Shown: positions 1-9,146, counted from the stretch's first letter. The stretch is 64,000 nt of DNA from a candidate division Zixibacteria bacterium SM23_81 (GCA_001304015.1 LJUY01000002.1:62001-126000); one strand, 5' to 3'. The notes: generated from the letters alone by a model not told the origin. Program-made: numbers and translations.

Positions 1-886
1 TAAAATCCTGAATGTGCAGCCTCCCGGAGCCGCCGGTGGCCAGCACCGTGGCTTTCGCCTTGACCACGAAATACTCCTCGGTCTCCAAGTTATAGAACAA
101 GGCTCCGGCACATTGCCCCTGATCGGTGAGAATCAGCTCTATCGCTGTGGAAAACTCCAGAACTTTGATATCCGTCGGCCGGTTTTTGACCTCGTCTCGC
201 AGGGTGCGCATGATCTCTGCGCCGGTGATATCTCCTGCGTAATGCATCCGTTTCCGCGACGTACCTCCACCATGCATGGTTTTCAGCGTGCCGTCTGGGA
301 GCTTCGAGAACATGGCCCCCAAGTCCTCCAGCCAACCCATCACCTTGGGGGCTTCCAAGACCAGGGTTTTGACCAATTTCGGATCGTTCACGAAGTGCCC
401 ACCCCCCATGACGTCGAGGTAGTGGTAGTAGGGCGAATCCTTGCCCCGCTTGGTAGCCGCCTGAATGCCTCCCTCGGCCATCATGGTGTTGGCATCTCCA
501 AGACGCAGCTTGGTGGCCAACAACACTTTGGCTCCGTGTTGCTGTGCCAAAAGGGCCGCCGCAGCGCCCGCGCCACCACCGCCGATAATCAGGATATCGG
601 TCTGGTAGTCCACCCGAGAGAGGTCTATCTTGTTGGGATCCACTCGGCTCCGCGCCTCCAAGATATCCACCACTTCGTGGGAGATAGCATAGCCTTTGTT
701 CGGGCCAACCCGGATTTTGCGACGGGAGCCGGATTTGAAATCCGGGTGATACTTCTTCAGAATCTTCTCCCGCTCATCCAAAGGAATGGTGGGGAATTCC
801 TGGCCCTTCTTTTTTCTCTCCACCCGTGCGGGCCTAGTTTTCTCCACGATCTTGATCAGCTTTTTAAGTTCGGCAGTATAGGGCAT
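1..886 (-). CDS. SdhA/FrdA/TfrA-like FAD-dependent flavoprotein, partial (3' end cut by window edge)
   Basis: The first 295 codons are visible; the reading frame stays open to the window edge. After an N-terminal extension of about 95 residues comes a Rossmann dinucleotide motif GGGGAG (102-107), then the fumarate reductase/succinate dehydrogenase pattern including AEGG (137-140) and the segment HGGGTSRKR. The catalytic capping and C-terminal domains would lie beyond the edge. At the position of the covalent-FAD histidine (SHTVAA in SdhA/FrdA) the protein has ANTMMA, with Asn133 in place of His, so FAD is probably non-covalent. The ATG start has GGAGG seven bases upstream. It lies 29 bases after the SdhB-like gene and is the last visible gene of the hdr-nuo-fumarase cluster. 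Fumarate reductase or succinate oxidase activity is inferred; no membrane anchor gene is visible on this side of the edge. Confidence 0.85.
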   Translation of the reverse strand, partial: MPYTAELKKLIKIVEKTRPARVERKKKGQEFPTIPLDEREKILKKYHPDFKSGSRRKIRVGPNKGYAISHEVVDILEARSRVDPNKIDLSRVDYQTDILIIGGGGAGAAAALLAQQHGAKVLLATKLRLGDANTMMAEGGIQAATKRGKDSPYYHYLDVMGGGHFVNDPKLVKTLVLEAPKVMGWLEDLGAMFSKLPDGTLKTMHGGGTSRKRMHYAGDITGAEIMRTLRDEVKNRPTDIKVLEFSTAIELILTDQGQCAGALFYNLETEEYFVVKAKATVLATGGSGRLHIQDF

Positions 887-915
887 AACAACCCTCCTCG
901 GCATAGCCTCTGAGC

Positions 916-1695
916 TCACACAAAGCTGTTATCTTCAGGCGTCCAATCCTCCTCGGCCATTATGGGCTCGATCTCTCTCTGTTTATATAGTTCTTTCAGT
1001 GTCTTCTCATCGGCATCCATCAAGGTCTGCAGGGATTGCTCAAATCGGTTTTCCTCGATCTCCCGAATTCTCTCGGCCAGATGTTTTGCTCTGGGAGCGA
1101 GATACTTACCATATAGACGACGGCAGAGAATGGCGAAATTGTATTGCGCCTCCTCCGCGGGGCATCGTGCCGCACAAAGCCCACACATGACGCAATCGAA
1201 GGAAAGTTCTGCCACTCCAGCCACATCCCCTCGAATGGCGCGAGCCACGTATTCCATCACGTCGATATCCATGGGACAGCTCTTGGTGCAGACATTGCAG
1301 CCCACACACTTAAACACCTCGGGGTAGAGTTTGGCCACAACCTCACCGGTGGGAGACAATTTCTCGATATCATATATGGCTTTGTTGGCGGGGAAAAAGG
1401 GTATTTGGGCCAGATACATGTTGGGCTTGACCACCGTCTGGCAGGCCAAACCCACCTCAACGCGGTAGCTATCGGGCATGCGAAACACCGTGCCGCAGGC
1501 TCCGCAGATTCCTCCCCGACAACCACAGCCCCTGACCAGCTGATAGCCCGCATATTCCATGGCTTTTTGAATGGTCAGGCTGTCCGGAACCATATATTTT
1601 TGTCCCATGATGAAGATGGGTACCAAGTTCTTTTTCCCCTCCGATTGCTTGCCAGTCTGCTCAGTCCTCTTTTTCCCTTTTCGCTGAGCCACCAT
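916..1695 (-). CDS. SdhB/TfrB-like iron-sulfur subunit (2Fe-2S plus two 4Fe-4S)
   Basis: A 259-residue soluble electron carrier. An N-terminal plant-type ferredoxin domain carries Cys57/Cys64/Cys67 and Cys85 (RGCGCRGGICGACG) for [2Fe-2S]. A C-terminal alpha-helical domain has two four-cysteine sets, Cys130-133-136-140 and Cys168-171-174-178, for two [4Fe-4S] clusters. This is the architecture of succinate dehydrogenase/fumarate reductase subunit B and of the N-terminal part of archaeal thiol:fumarate reductase TfrB. It lacks the CCG domain that TfrB carries; that domain exists here as the separate HdrB. The basic extension before residue 22 is unusual. The ATG has GGAGG five bases upstream and the gene overlaps the end of the mvhD-like gene by 35 bases. 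It most likely passes electrons between the Hdr/MvhD module and the flavoprotein encoded next. Confidence 0.88.
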   Translation of the reverse strand: MVAQRKGKKRTEQTGKQSEGKKNLVPIFIMGQKYMVPDSLTIQKAMEYAGYQLVRGCGCRGGICGACGTVFRMPDSYRVEVGLACQTVVKPNMYLAQIPFFPANKAIYDIEKLSPTGEVVAKLYPEVFKCVGCNVCTKSCPMDIDVMEYVARAIRGDVAGVAELSFDCVMCGLCAARCPAEEAQYNFAILCRRLYGKYLAPRAKHLAERIREIEENRFEQSLQTLMDADEKTLKELYKQREIEPIMAEEDWTPEDNSFV

Positions 1696-2119
1696 CTTGG
1701 CCTCCTTTTCTCGACCCCAGTTTCAGCGGACCGAGGGCTCTAATCTGCTGTGCAAACTCGTTCATAAGCTCGGCAAACCTCTTCCCCTCCGCGGCGGAAA
1801 TCCATTCCAGCCGAAGCCGTCCATCCTCTAGGCCAAACTGCTTAAGGACCCGCTGAAACAGTTCTATCCTCCGCAAAGTCTTATAATTGCCGTCCTGATA
1901 ATGACAGTCTCCAGGGTGACAACCCCCCACGAAGACCCCATCGGCACCCCGGTCGAAAGCCCACAGAATGTGCTCTGGATCCAGCCGACTGGAGCACATG
2001 AAGCGGATGTTCACCCCGTTGGGAGAATATGTCAGGCGGGAGGTACCCGCCAAATCAGCCCCCGCGTATGTACACCATTTGCAAACAAAACAAATGATCT
2101 TGGGTTCGAACATGATCAC
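1661..2119 (-). CDS. mvhD: MvhD/FlpD-type [2Fe-2S] electron-transfer subunit
   Basis: A 152-residue protein of the MvhD (methyl-viologen-reducing hydrogenase delta subunit) family. Visible family signatures are CFVCKWC near the N-terminus, MCSSRLDP, and GCHPGDCHYQDGNYK, which supply the [2Fe-2S] cysteines. In methanogens MvhD links the electron-donating enzyme to HdrA. Here there is no hydrogenase; the donor module alongside is NuoEFG-like, so it presumably relays electrons between the HdrA/diaphorase part and HdrBC or the SdhB-like protein. The start is either GTG at 2119, overlapping the TGA of the upstream gene (GTGA), or ATG at 2113. Tight overlaps on both sides show translational coupling. 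The acidic-basic tail after residue 130 is not part of the family core. Confidence 0.9.
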   Translation of the reverse strand: MIMFEPKIICFVCKWCTYAGADLAGTSRLTYSPNGVNIRFMCSSRLDPEHILWAFDRGADGVFVGGCHPGDCHYQDGNYKTLRRIELFQRVLKQFGLEDGRLRLEWISAAEGKRFAELMNEFAQQIRALGPLKLGSRKGGQDGGSAKREKED

Positions 2120-3882
2120 TCTCCCAGCACAGCCTTAACCATCTGGCGAATTTGATCGTCGGTGAGGTTTTTCTGCTGGGTGGCCCCGGAAGGACAAGCC
2201 ACCACACAGGCTCCACACCCCTCACACAGCAACTCGTTGACCTTGACGATACCCTTTTCCTCGTCAAATTCTCGGGCATCATAGGGACAGACGGATATGC
2301 ACACCTTGCATCCGCTGCACAGATCTTCGTCAACCACTGCCACGATGGGCTCGTGATGGAGCTTCTCCTGTGAGAACAGGCCGATGACCTTGGAGGCGGC
2401 CCCACTTGCCTGAGCAACGGTTTCGGGAATATCTCTGGGACCTTGAGCGGATCCGGCAAGGAAGAATCCCGAGATGATGCTCTCCACGGGGCGTAACTTG
2501 GGATGGGCCTCACTGAGGAAACCATCCTTGTCGGTAGCCAGCTTCAGGATGCTGAAGAGCTTCTGGCTATCTTGACTGGGCACCATGGCCGTGGCCAACA
2601 CAACCAGATCTGCCGCTATCTCCACCTTTTTGGCCGTGAGGGTGTCGACGCCCCATACCATGAGTTTGTCTCCATCTGGAAACACTTTGGAGACCTTACC
2701 CCTGATGTAGGGGACTCCCTCCTGCTCCGAAACCCGATGATAGAATTCCTCATAGCTCTTGCCCCCGGTGCGCACATCGATATAGAAGATGTAAGGCTGC
2801 CCGTCGTGAACGCGATGTTTATAGAGCAAGGCGTGTTTGGCCGTGTACATGCAACAGATCTTGGAACAGTGAGGGCAATACTTCTCCGGATCTCGGGACC
2901 CCGCGCACTGAACGAACACCACCTCTTTGGGCACTTTGCCGTCCGATGGCCTCTTGACCTCCCCACTCGTGGGCCCTGAAGCGGACAACAGTCGTTCAAA
3001 AGCCAGGCCATCGATGACATCTGGGTATTTCCCATACCCATACTCACCGAGATCAGCCAATGGCAGGGTGTCAAAACCGGTGGCTACCACCACGGCGCCT
3101 ACGTCTTCTTCGACGATCTGGTCTTTCTGCTGGTAGTCAACGGCCTGGGGCCCGCAGACCGTTTCGCACACCCTGCACCCTCCTGTTTTGAAGTACACGC
3201 AATGTTCCTTATCGATGACCGGTATATTGGGAACCGCTTGAGGAAACGGTATGTGGACACACGGTCTGGAAGCCAAATTTCTGTCAAACTCAGAGAGAAT
3301 GGGCCGGACCTTCTTATCGGAGAGAGCCTTCAGATCTATGGCGCCCGTCGGGCAGACAAAGGCACAAGCTCCACAGGTTGTACAGACGTCCGAATACGTC
3401 TCGAAGGGGGGGGTGACCTCTCGACGGTAGCCTCTGTTTTCGAAGCCAATGGCCCCAAAACCCATCACATCGTGGCAGACTCGCACACACAATCCACACA
3501 TGATACATTTTTTGTTGCGCTTTTCTTTCCTGGGCCGAAATCGCGTCTTTTCAACCCCGTACTCTGCGGCTAATTCCTTGATCTCTTCCGCTTCCGGTGC
3601 CTCAGCTAACATAAGCGCCAATATGGATTTGCGCAACCTGATCACTTTCTCCGAATTGGTCTTCACCTCCCCTTCCCAGGCCGGATAGGTACAGGCAGTA
3701 TGCAGTCTCGATCTGCCCTTCCAGATCGTCTCCACCACACAAATACGACAGGCACCATAAGGGGTCAACGATTTATGATAACAAAGTGTGGGAATATGTA
3801 TCCCCAGCTCTCTGGCCACTTCCAATACAGTCTTATTCGGATCGGGAGTGGTTTCAATCCCATCGATAATGAGCTTGTCCAT
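2116..3882 (-). CDS. NuoG N-terminal iron-sulfur domain fused to C-terminal half of HdrA
   Basis: A 588-residue chimera. Residues 1-200 resemble the N-terminus of NuoG/HydA: [2Fe-2S] cysteines 34, 45, 48, 64 and two [4Fe-4S] sets at 126-136 and 167-177. The usual His-Cys3 cluster is not seen. From about 205 the sequence is the C-terminal half of heterodisulfide reductase subunit A, beginning at the conserved IPFPQAVPN segment. It continues with VGAVVVATGFD, the NGD/FAD-associated region, Cys336/339/343, and two terminal ferredoxin motifs (522-532, 553-563). The FAD-binding N-terminal half of HdrA is absent here and is found in the gene at 5795-7087. I chose ATG at 3882 (AGGGG upstream) over an alternative seven codons earlier. 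It likely forms one functional HdrA with the other half and accepts electrons from NuoF. Confidence 0.9.
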   Translation of the reverse strand: MDKLIIDGIETTPDPNKTVLEVARELGIHIPTLCYHKSLTPYGACRICVVETIWKGRSRLHTACTYPAWEGEVKTNSEKVIRLRKSILALMLAEAPEAEEIKELAAEYGVEKTRFRPRKEKRNKKCIMCGLCVRVCHDVMGFGAIGFENRGYRREVTPPFETYSDVCTTCGACAFVCPTGAIDLKALSDKKVRPILSEFDRNLASRPCVHIPFPQAVPNIPVIDKEHCVYFKTGGCRVCETVCGPQAVDYQQKDQIVEEDVGAVVVATGFDTLPLADLGEYGYGKYPDVIDGLAFERLLSASGPTSGEVKRPSDGKVPKEVVFVQCAGSRDPEKYCPHCSKICCMYTAKHALLYKHRVHDGQPYIFYIDVRTGGKSYEEFYHRVSEQEGVPYIRGKVSKVFPDGDKLMVWGVDTLTAKKVEIAADLVVLATAMVPSQDSQKLFSILKLATDKDGFLSEAHPKLRPVESIISGFFLAGSAQGPRDIPETVAQASGAASKVIGLFSQEKLHHEPIVAVVDEDLCSGCKVCISVCPYDAREFDEEKGIVKVNELLCEGCGACVVACPSGATQQKNLTDDQIRQMVKAVLGE

Positions 3883-3931
3883 TTTTTCACCCCTGATTTG
3901 CACAAAGAGGCTGATACATCATCTCGATGTT

Positions 3932-5785
3932 CTATTCCAACACGACGGCGTCAAATTTGCAGACATCGTAACAGATGCCACATTTGATGCACTTGCTTTC
4001 ATCGATCTTATGCGGCTTTTTTAACTTACCAGCGATGGCATCCTCAGGACACTGTTTGAAACACACTCCGCATCCGGTGCATTCTTTTTCGTCTATCCAG
4101 TATCGTATCAGTGCCTTACACACGCCAGCGGGACATCTTCTGTCCTTTATGTGCGCTTCATATTCTTTTTTAAAATATTTCAGGGTGCTCAAAACAGGAT
4201 TTGAGGCCGTGGCCCCTAGCTGACACAAGGAGCCGTTGCTGATGGTCCAGGCCAAGTCCTCGAGAAACTCAATATCCTCTTCCTTGCCCTTGCCCTCGGT
4301 GATGTCTTCGAGAACGGCATGCATCTGCACCAGACCCTCACGACAGGGGGTGCATTTGCCGCAGGACTCGTCTTTCAAGAAATTGATGAAATATTTGGCG
4401 ATATCCACCATGCAGTTGTCTTCATCCATCACGATCATGCCACCGGAGCCCATCATGCTTCCGGCCTCGGTGAGACTTTCGAAGTCAACGGGCAAATGGA
4501 GAAGCTTCTCTGGGATCACGCCGCCCGATGGACCGCCGGTTTGTACGGCCTTAAACTTCTTTCCGTCGCGTATTCCGCCACCGATGTCATAGATGACTTC
4601 ACGCAAGGTGATGCCCATGGGAACTTCCACAAGACCTGTGTTCTGCACTTTGCCAACCAAGGAAAATATCTTCGTACCCTTACTTTTCTCCGTGCCTATC
4701 TGGGAATACCAACTCCAACCTCTGTTGATGATCAGCGGCACATTGGCCCAAGTTTCCACATTGTTGAGACAGCTGGGCCTTTCCCACAGTCCCTTTTCAA
4801 CGGTGTGGACATGCTTGGCCCTTGGCTCTCCGGGCTTCCCTTCAATTGATGCCATCAGGGCCGTGGATTCGCCACAGACAAAAGCGCCGCCGCCACGGTT
4901 TACCTGTACGTCGAAATTGAATCGAGAACCCAAAATATTCTTGCCCAGCAGTCCATAATCACGCGCCTGATCCAATGCCAGGATAAAATGCTCACAAGCC
5001 AAAGGGTATTCCTGACGGACATAGATGTAGCCCTCGTGTGCACCTATGGCATAGGCACCGATGATCATTCCCTCGAGGATGGAATGCGGGTTTCCTTCCA
5101 AGAGACTTCTGTCCATGTAGGCGCCGGGATCGCCCTCGTCGGCGTTACACAGCACGTATTTGATATCTCCCTCTGCTTTCCGGCAGGATTCCCATTTGAT
5201 GCCCGTGGGAAAACCACCACCTCCCCTGCCCCTCAGCCCGGATTTCTTTATGATATCGATGATCTCCACGGGACTAATACTCGAGAGCACCTTAACCAGG
5301 GCACTATAGCCGCCAATGGCGATGTAATCATCGATGCTGGTAGGCTCAATCTCGCCGTGGTGGCTCAACAAATTGCGTTGCTGCTTCTGGTAGAAAGGAA
5401 TTTCGTCTCCAGAGACACATCTCTTGCCGCTCACCGGGTCGCTGAAGAGCAGTTCGTCGAGGATTTTCCCTTCCACCAGCGTTTCAGCCACGATCCTGGG
5501 AATATCGTCAGTTTTCACGCGTGGATAATAGATCTCCTGGGGCTTGAGGACAACGACAGGTTCCACCTCGCAAAAGCCAACACATCCCGGCCCCCTGACC
5601 TCGACCCTCTCCTCTAGGCCCTGGTTCTTGATTTCGGCCCTAACCGCATCCAAGATGTCCTCTGAGCCACGAGATCTACCACAGGTGCCCCCAAAGATGA
5701 TGATGCACTGCTTCTTGGTTTCTCGCGTCTTGAGAATCTCCTTCCGGAATCTCTCCAGCTGCTCTATGCTTTTAATCTTTTTCAT
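3932..5785 (-). CDS. NuoF-type NADH-oxidising diaphorase subunit (HydB/HndC-like)
   Basis: A 617-residue NADH-binding flavoprotein. Domains in order: thioredoxin-like [2Fe-2S] domain (1-110, Cys27, 35, 68, 72); the FMN/NADH core with [13 protein letters not shown] (183-195), NADEGDPGA (214-222) and CGEST (304-308); the [4Fe-4S] motif Cys475/478/481 with Cys521; and a C-terminal two-cluster ferredoxin (569-579, 599-609). The fused ferredoxin ends are those of HydB, HndC and NfnB-type bifurcating enzymes rather than respiratory complex I NuoF. It is flanked by the NuoE part (nine bases upstream) and the NuoG part (49 bases downstream), so the canonical E-F-G gene order is kept. Role: electron exchange between NAD(H) and the iron-sulfur chain. 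Ferredoxin use is possible but not shown by sequence alone. Confidence 0.95.
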   Translation of the reverse strand: MKKIKSIEQLERFRKEILKTRETKKQCIIIFGGTCGRSRGSEDILDAVRAEIKNQGLEERVEVRGPGCVGFCEVEPVVVLKPQEIYYPRVKTDDIPRIVAETLVEGKILDELLFSDPVSGKRCVSGDEIPFYQKQQRNLLSHHGEIEPTSIDDYIAIGGYSALVKVLSSISPVEIIDIIKKSGLRGRGGGGFPTGIKWESCRKAEGDIKYVLCNADEGDPGAYMDRSLLEGNPHSILEGMIIGAYAIGAHEGYIYVRQEYPLACEHFILALDQARDYGLLGKNILGSRFNFDVQVNRGGGAFVCGESTALMASIEGKPGEPRAKHVHTVEKGLWERPSCLNNVETWANVPLIINRGWSWYSQIGTEKSKGTKIFSLVGKVQNTGLVEVPMGITLREVIYDIGGGIRDGKKFKAVQTGGPSGGVIPEKLLHLPVDFESLTEAGSMMGSGGMIVMDEDNCMVDIAKYFINFLKDESCGKCTPCREGLVQMHAVLEDITEGKGKEEDIEFLEDLAWTISNGSLCQLGATASNPVLSTLKYFKKEYEAHIKDRRCPAGVCKALIRYWIDEKECTGCGVCFKQCPEDAIAGKLKKPHKIDESKCIKCGICYDVCKFDAVVLE

Positions 5786-5794
5786 GGGCTCCCT

Positions 5795-7087
5795 CTATGA
5801 TTCTTTATACCGTTTGAGCAGAGACCGGACCTTATCTGTGGTCACCTGGTGGTAGTCCTGGTCAATCATCACCACTGGTCCAAGGGCACAGCAACCGAGG
5901 CAATTCACAGTCTCCAGAGAGAACTGAGAGTCTGTTGTGGTTTCTCCGCGTGGTATCTCCAGCTGCCGCTCAAATTCTTCCAAAACCCTGGGGGCTCCCC
6001 GGGCATGGCAGGCGGTTCCCATACAAACGGTGATGAGATGTTTCCCTCTTGGCTTTAAGCTGAAAGCGGTATAAAAGGTGGCCACATGGTATACCGAAGA
6101 GAGCGAAACGTTCAACTTCTCGGAGACATATTTCATGGCAAAGGGAGGCAGGTATCGATACTCCTGGTTCACATCTTGCAAAACCTGTATGAGCATCTCC
6201 TTGCCGGGAACACCGGGGTTACTGGGAGCATATCTGGCTAAAATGCGACTGAGTTTCCTGCGTTCTTTTACGTCTATCTCTTTGACGTATTTCGGCGTCG
6301 GCGAAATCTGAGGTTCGTTTCGCACGGGACAAGCCGCCTGGCAATCACCACATCCGGTACACCTTTCTTCGTCTATGGCTCTGGCTTTCTTGAGGACCTT
6401 GACCTTGAAATTCCCCACATACCCAGAGATATCCTCCACCTCAGAATGGGTGTATAGCTTAATATTCGGATGTTGCCCCACATCCACCATCTTGGGTGTC
6501 AAAATGCACTGGGAGCAATCCAGCGTGGGAAAGGTCTCCGAAAGTTGCGCCATATGGCCCCCTATGGAGGGAGCTTTGTCCACCAAAACGACCTCGTAGC
6601 CGCTGTTGGCGATGTCCAGAGCTGCCTGAATGCCTGCGATGCCGGCGCCGATGACTATGGCACGACGGGTAACGGGAACGCTGATGGGCTCCAGAGACTC
6701 ATCCAGCCGCACCTTTTCGACGAGGCTTTTGATGATCTTGATGGCCTTGGCAGTGGCTTCATCTCTGTCCTCGTGAACCCAGCTACATTGCTCCCTGATA
6801 TTGGCAATCTCAACCTGATAGGGATTCAAACCCATGGTCTCTGAGGTTCGGCGAAAGGTCAGTTCGTGCAGGGTCGGCGAACAGGCAGCCACGATGATCC
6901 CGTCCAGCTCCTCTCGCTCGATGGCCTCCTGGACCATTTTCTGGCCGGGATCGGAGCACATGTATTGGTAATTCACGGCGTAGGCAACGCCGGGGTAATG
7001 ACGAATTTCCTCGACGACTTTATCCACATCCACCGTTGTGGCGATGTTAATACCACAGTGACAGACGAAAACTCCGATTCTTTTCAT
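5795..7087 (-). CDS. N-terminal half of HdrA fused to NuoE
   Basis: A 430-residue chimera. Residues 1-260 are the N-terminal half of HdrA: the opening FVCHCG motif, the FAD-binding GAGIAG (147-152), the hallmark CSQCILTPKMVDVG region around 191-205, and a [4Fe-4S] set Cys243-246-249-253 ending in CPVRNEP. HdrA normally continues for another 350 residues. Here the sequence passes at about 265-275 into a NuoE thioredoxin-like domain with [2Fe-2S] ligands Cys355/Cys360 and Cys396/Cys400. The remaining HdrA half is fused to NuoG two genes downstream. HdrA carries the bifurcating FAD in known HdrABC complexes. The frame is clean on both sides of the junction, so this is a real fusion rather than a sequencing break. 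It is followed nine bases later by nuoF. Confidence 0.92.
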   Translation of the reverse strand: MKRIGVFVCHCGINIATTVDVDKVVEEIRHYPGVAYAVNYQYMCSDPGQKMVQEAIEREELDGIIVAACSPTLHELTFRRTSETMGLNPYQVEIANIREQCSWVHEDRDEATAKAIKIIKSLVEKVRLDESLEPISVPVTRRAIVIGAGIAGIQAALDIANSGYEVVLVDKAPSIGGHMAQLSETFPTLDCSQCILTPKMVDVGQHPNIKLYTHSEVEDISGYVGNFKVKVLKKARAIDEERCTGCGDCQAACPVRNEPQISPTPKYVKEIDVKERRKLSRILARYAPSNPGVPGKEMLIQVLQDVNQEYRYLPPFAMKYVSEKLNVSLSSVYHVATFYTAFSLKPRGKHLITVCMGTACHARGAPRVLEEFERQLEIPRGETTTDSQFSLETVNCLGCCALGPVVMIDQDYHQVTTDKVRSLLKRYKES

Positions 7088-7160
7088 CGGTTCTCCTACT
7101 GGTGAGAACTTCTAGAATAAAGATTTTCACATCAAAACCATTTCATCAGCGTCTGTCGAC

Positions 7161-8081
7161 TCAAACCAGTTCCCTTTCCTTCAACAGCGGGATGGGATCG
7201 ACAAAATGCCTCTCAAATCCCAAAACCTGCGGGTCCAAACCGAGAGCCAAGGCGAGAAGCTGCGTGAAGAAAAAGACGGGCATGGGCCGAAAGCCGGGGA
7301 AATGTTGACCGAATTCCTTCTGTTTCTGCTCCAAGTTATAGAAACACATAGGGCAGCTGAGCATGATGGCGTCGGCACCACTTTTTCTGGCTGATTCCAG
7401 AATATTGTGGGAAAGCCGTCGAGCAGCCTCTGGAGAGGATAGGGATAAAAAGGACCCACAACACTCTATACGATAGGGGGATTCCACCACGCTGGCTCCA
7501 ATGTGCTCCAAGAAATCCTCCATTATCCTGGGATTCTCCGGATCGTCGAATTCCATTTCCGCTGGAGGACGAAGAAGATTGCAGCCATAGTAGGGGGCCA
7601 CTTTCAGGCCCGAGAGGGGCTTTTCCACGGCTTTTGCCATAACGTCAAAGCCCAGTTCCTCTCGAAGCATCTGTAGATAATGAAGGACCGTCACGCCGCC
7701 ATCATATTCTTGCCCCTCCCCCACCTGTTGACCGCTCGCGGCCCATCGGCGATCGTCATCTTGCAAGAAGGCATTCATGCGCTGTCGTTTCACGGGATCC
7801 TCATGGATGGCGAGATTGGCTCTTTTGAGCACGTTATAACAAAAATCGCAGATGGTGACAAGTTTGTCGCTCCCGGCCTCGCTCACCTCCTTCAGGATTC
7901 GGAAAGGGGCCACCAAGTTAACGATTTTGGTCTCGCTCACTGGATAGACGGCCCCACAACAGGTCCAATTGGGCATCTCCTCGAGCTGGATGCCCAGTTT
8001 TTCGGCGGCGGCCAAGGCGGTGGCCTCTAATTGAGAGGTTCTATCCTTTAGAGTACAGCCAGGATAGTACGGCAACTTCAT
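7161..8081 (-). CDS. hdrB: Heterodisulfide reductase subunit B (HdrB)
   Basis: A 306-residue protein with two CCG domains. The first motif is Cys9, Cys41-Cys42, Cys78 and Cys81; the second is Cys167, Cys207-Cys208, Cys243 and Cys246. Spacings fit the CX31-39CCX35-36CX2C rule for the two non-cubane [4Fe-4S] clusters that cleave disulfides in HdrB, so the active site looks complete. Length matches family members (about 290-310). GGAGG precedes the ATG. It sits between hdrC (37 bases upstream) and the HdrA-NuoE fusion. The physiological substrate is unknown: bacteria of this type lack CoM-S-S-CoB, and a DsrC-type or other thiol partner is not visible here. Confidence 0.95.
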   Translation of the reverse strand: MKLPYYPGCTLKDRTSQLEATALAAAEKLGIQLEEMPNWTCCGAVYPVSETKIVNLVAPFRILKEVSEAGSDKLVTICDFCYNVLKRANLAIHEDPVKRQRMNAFLQDDDRRWAASGQQVGEGQEYDGGVTVLHYLQMLREELGFDVMAKAVEKPLSGLKVAPYYGCNLLRPPAEMEFDDPENPRIMEDFLEHIGASVVESPYRIECCGSFLSLSSPEAARRLSHNILESARKSGADAIMLSCPMCFYNLEQKQKEFGQHFPGFRPMPVFFFTQLLALALGLDPQVLGFERHFVDPIPLLKERELV

Positions 8082-8118
8082 CTCTTCCTCCGATCAATGA
8101 GCCGATGGCAGCGACGCA

Positions 8119-8526
8119 TCATGCACTTAACTTTCGAACCACGGTGACCAACACCTGCTGAGGGGCTTTGGCCAATTCTGATGGGGAAATTTCCACAGGA
8201 CCAAATCGATCGACCCCCCCCTCCATGGCCATCTGTCGCAACGCATCCATGATCTTGGAGATGTCGATACCTCGAGGGCAGCGGGAGAAACACTGAAAAC
8301 AAGAGGCGCACAGCCAGATGGTCTTTGAGGACAACAGCTCTTCCTCCAGACCCAATTGAACGTATCGAATCACCTGGTTGGGCAAAAGATCCATCTCCTC
8401 GGCGACGGGGCAGCCCGAAGAACAACAGCCACATTGATAACAAGCCCAGATGCTCTGTCCGCTGAGCTCCTCAACCTTTTCGAGGAAATCTCCTTTCACT
8501 TTGTCCGCAGAAATCTCCGTGCGCAT
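8119..8526 (-). CDS. hdrC: Heterodisulfide reductase subunit C (HdrC), ferredoxin-like
   Basis: A 135-residue protein with two [4Fe-4S] motifs, Cys29-32-35-39 (CYQCGCCSSGCP) and Cys73-76-79-83 (CASCFQCFSRCP), the pattern of HdrC. It is soluble with no membrane segment, so it belongs to the cytosolic HdrABC type rather than HdrDE. It wires HdrB to HdrA. I chose ATG at 8526 because GAGAGG lies eight bases upstream; a TTG two codons earlier is less likely. It is the first Hdr gene after fumarase beta (62 bases). Confidence 0.93.
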   Translation of the reverse strand: MRTEISADKVKGDFLEKVEELSGQSIWACYQCGCCSSGCPVAEEMDLLPNQVIRYVQLGLEEELLSSKTIWLCASCFQCFSRCPRGIDISKIMDALRQMAMEGGVDRFGPVEISPSELAKAPQQVLVTVVRKLSA

Positions 8527-8588
8527 GACCAAGTCCTCTCTTTAACGGTGACGCCCCTTTCTGCTTTAAAATCATCGGCACAATGGGA

Positions 8589-9146
8589 TCAGGATCGCTG
8601 GTATTTCCGGATGCCCTCCTGATAGAGGTCACCACCATGAGCGTCCTGAGCCACGATCACTGGGAAATCCTCCACCACCAGACGACGAATAGCCTCCGTT
8701 CCCAAATCCTCATAGGCCACAACTTCAGCGCCTTTGATCGCCTTGGCGATGAGAGCCGCCGCACCACCCACCGCACCGAAATACACCGATTTGTAACGCT
8801 TCATCGACTCCACCACCGTCTCTCCCCGCGGTCCTTTGCCGATCATCCCCTTGAGACCTTCCGCGATGAGCTTGGGAGCGTAGGGATCCATGCGATAGCT
8901 GGTGGTGGGTCCAGCCGATCCAATGGGCTTTCCCGGTTTGGCCGGCGACGGCCCCACGTAATAAATAACTTGGCCCTGAATGTCTATGGGCAGGTCCTGA
9001 CCCTGATCAAGAAGCTCCACAAGACGTTTATGCGCCGCGTCTCTTCCTGTATAGATAACACCGTTGAGGAGCACCTTGTCTCCAATTCTCAGCTTGGTCA
9101 CATCTTCATCCGAGAGCGGCGTTGTGAGTTTTATCGTTTCCGCCAC
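8589..9146 (-). CDS. Fumarate hydratase class I, beta subunit
   Basis: A 185-residue C-terminal-type domain of class I (iron-sulfur) fumarases and L(+)-tartrate dehydratase. Visible features are the opening TTPLSDEDV, GKPIGSAGPTTSYRMDPY (substrate-binding loop) and VAYEDLGTEAI. It pairs with the alpha subunit 70 bases upstream to interconvert fumarate and malate in the cytosol. The start is GTG with AAGGGGGAA upstream. L(+)-tartrate dehydratase is the main alternative for this family; the neighbouring fumarate reductase/succinate dehydrogenase-like genes favour fumarase. Its place in the same transcription unit as hdr/nuo/sdh-like genes suggests that fumarate is made or consumed by the downstream complex. 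Confidence 0.9.
   Translation of the reverse strand: MAETIKLTTPLSDEDVTKLRIGDKVLLNGVIYTGRDAAHKRLVELLDQGQDLPIDIQGQVIYYVGPSPAKPGKPIGSAGPTTSYRMDPYAPKLIAEGLKGMIGKGPRGETVVESMKRYKSVYFGAVGGAAALIAKAIKGAEVVAYEDLGTEAIRRLVVEDFPVIVAQDAHGGDLYQEGIRKYQRS

Noticed and set aside
14-913. Long plus-strand open frame at the left edge
   Set aside because: It is antisense to the flavoprotein gene, whose minus-strand frame carries clear FAD and SdhA motifs; the plus frame has no motif or ribosome site.
1144-1743. Plus-strand frame opposite the SdhB-like gene
   Set aside because: His-rich, no family pattern; the minus strand has three iron-sulfur motifs.
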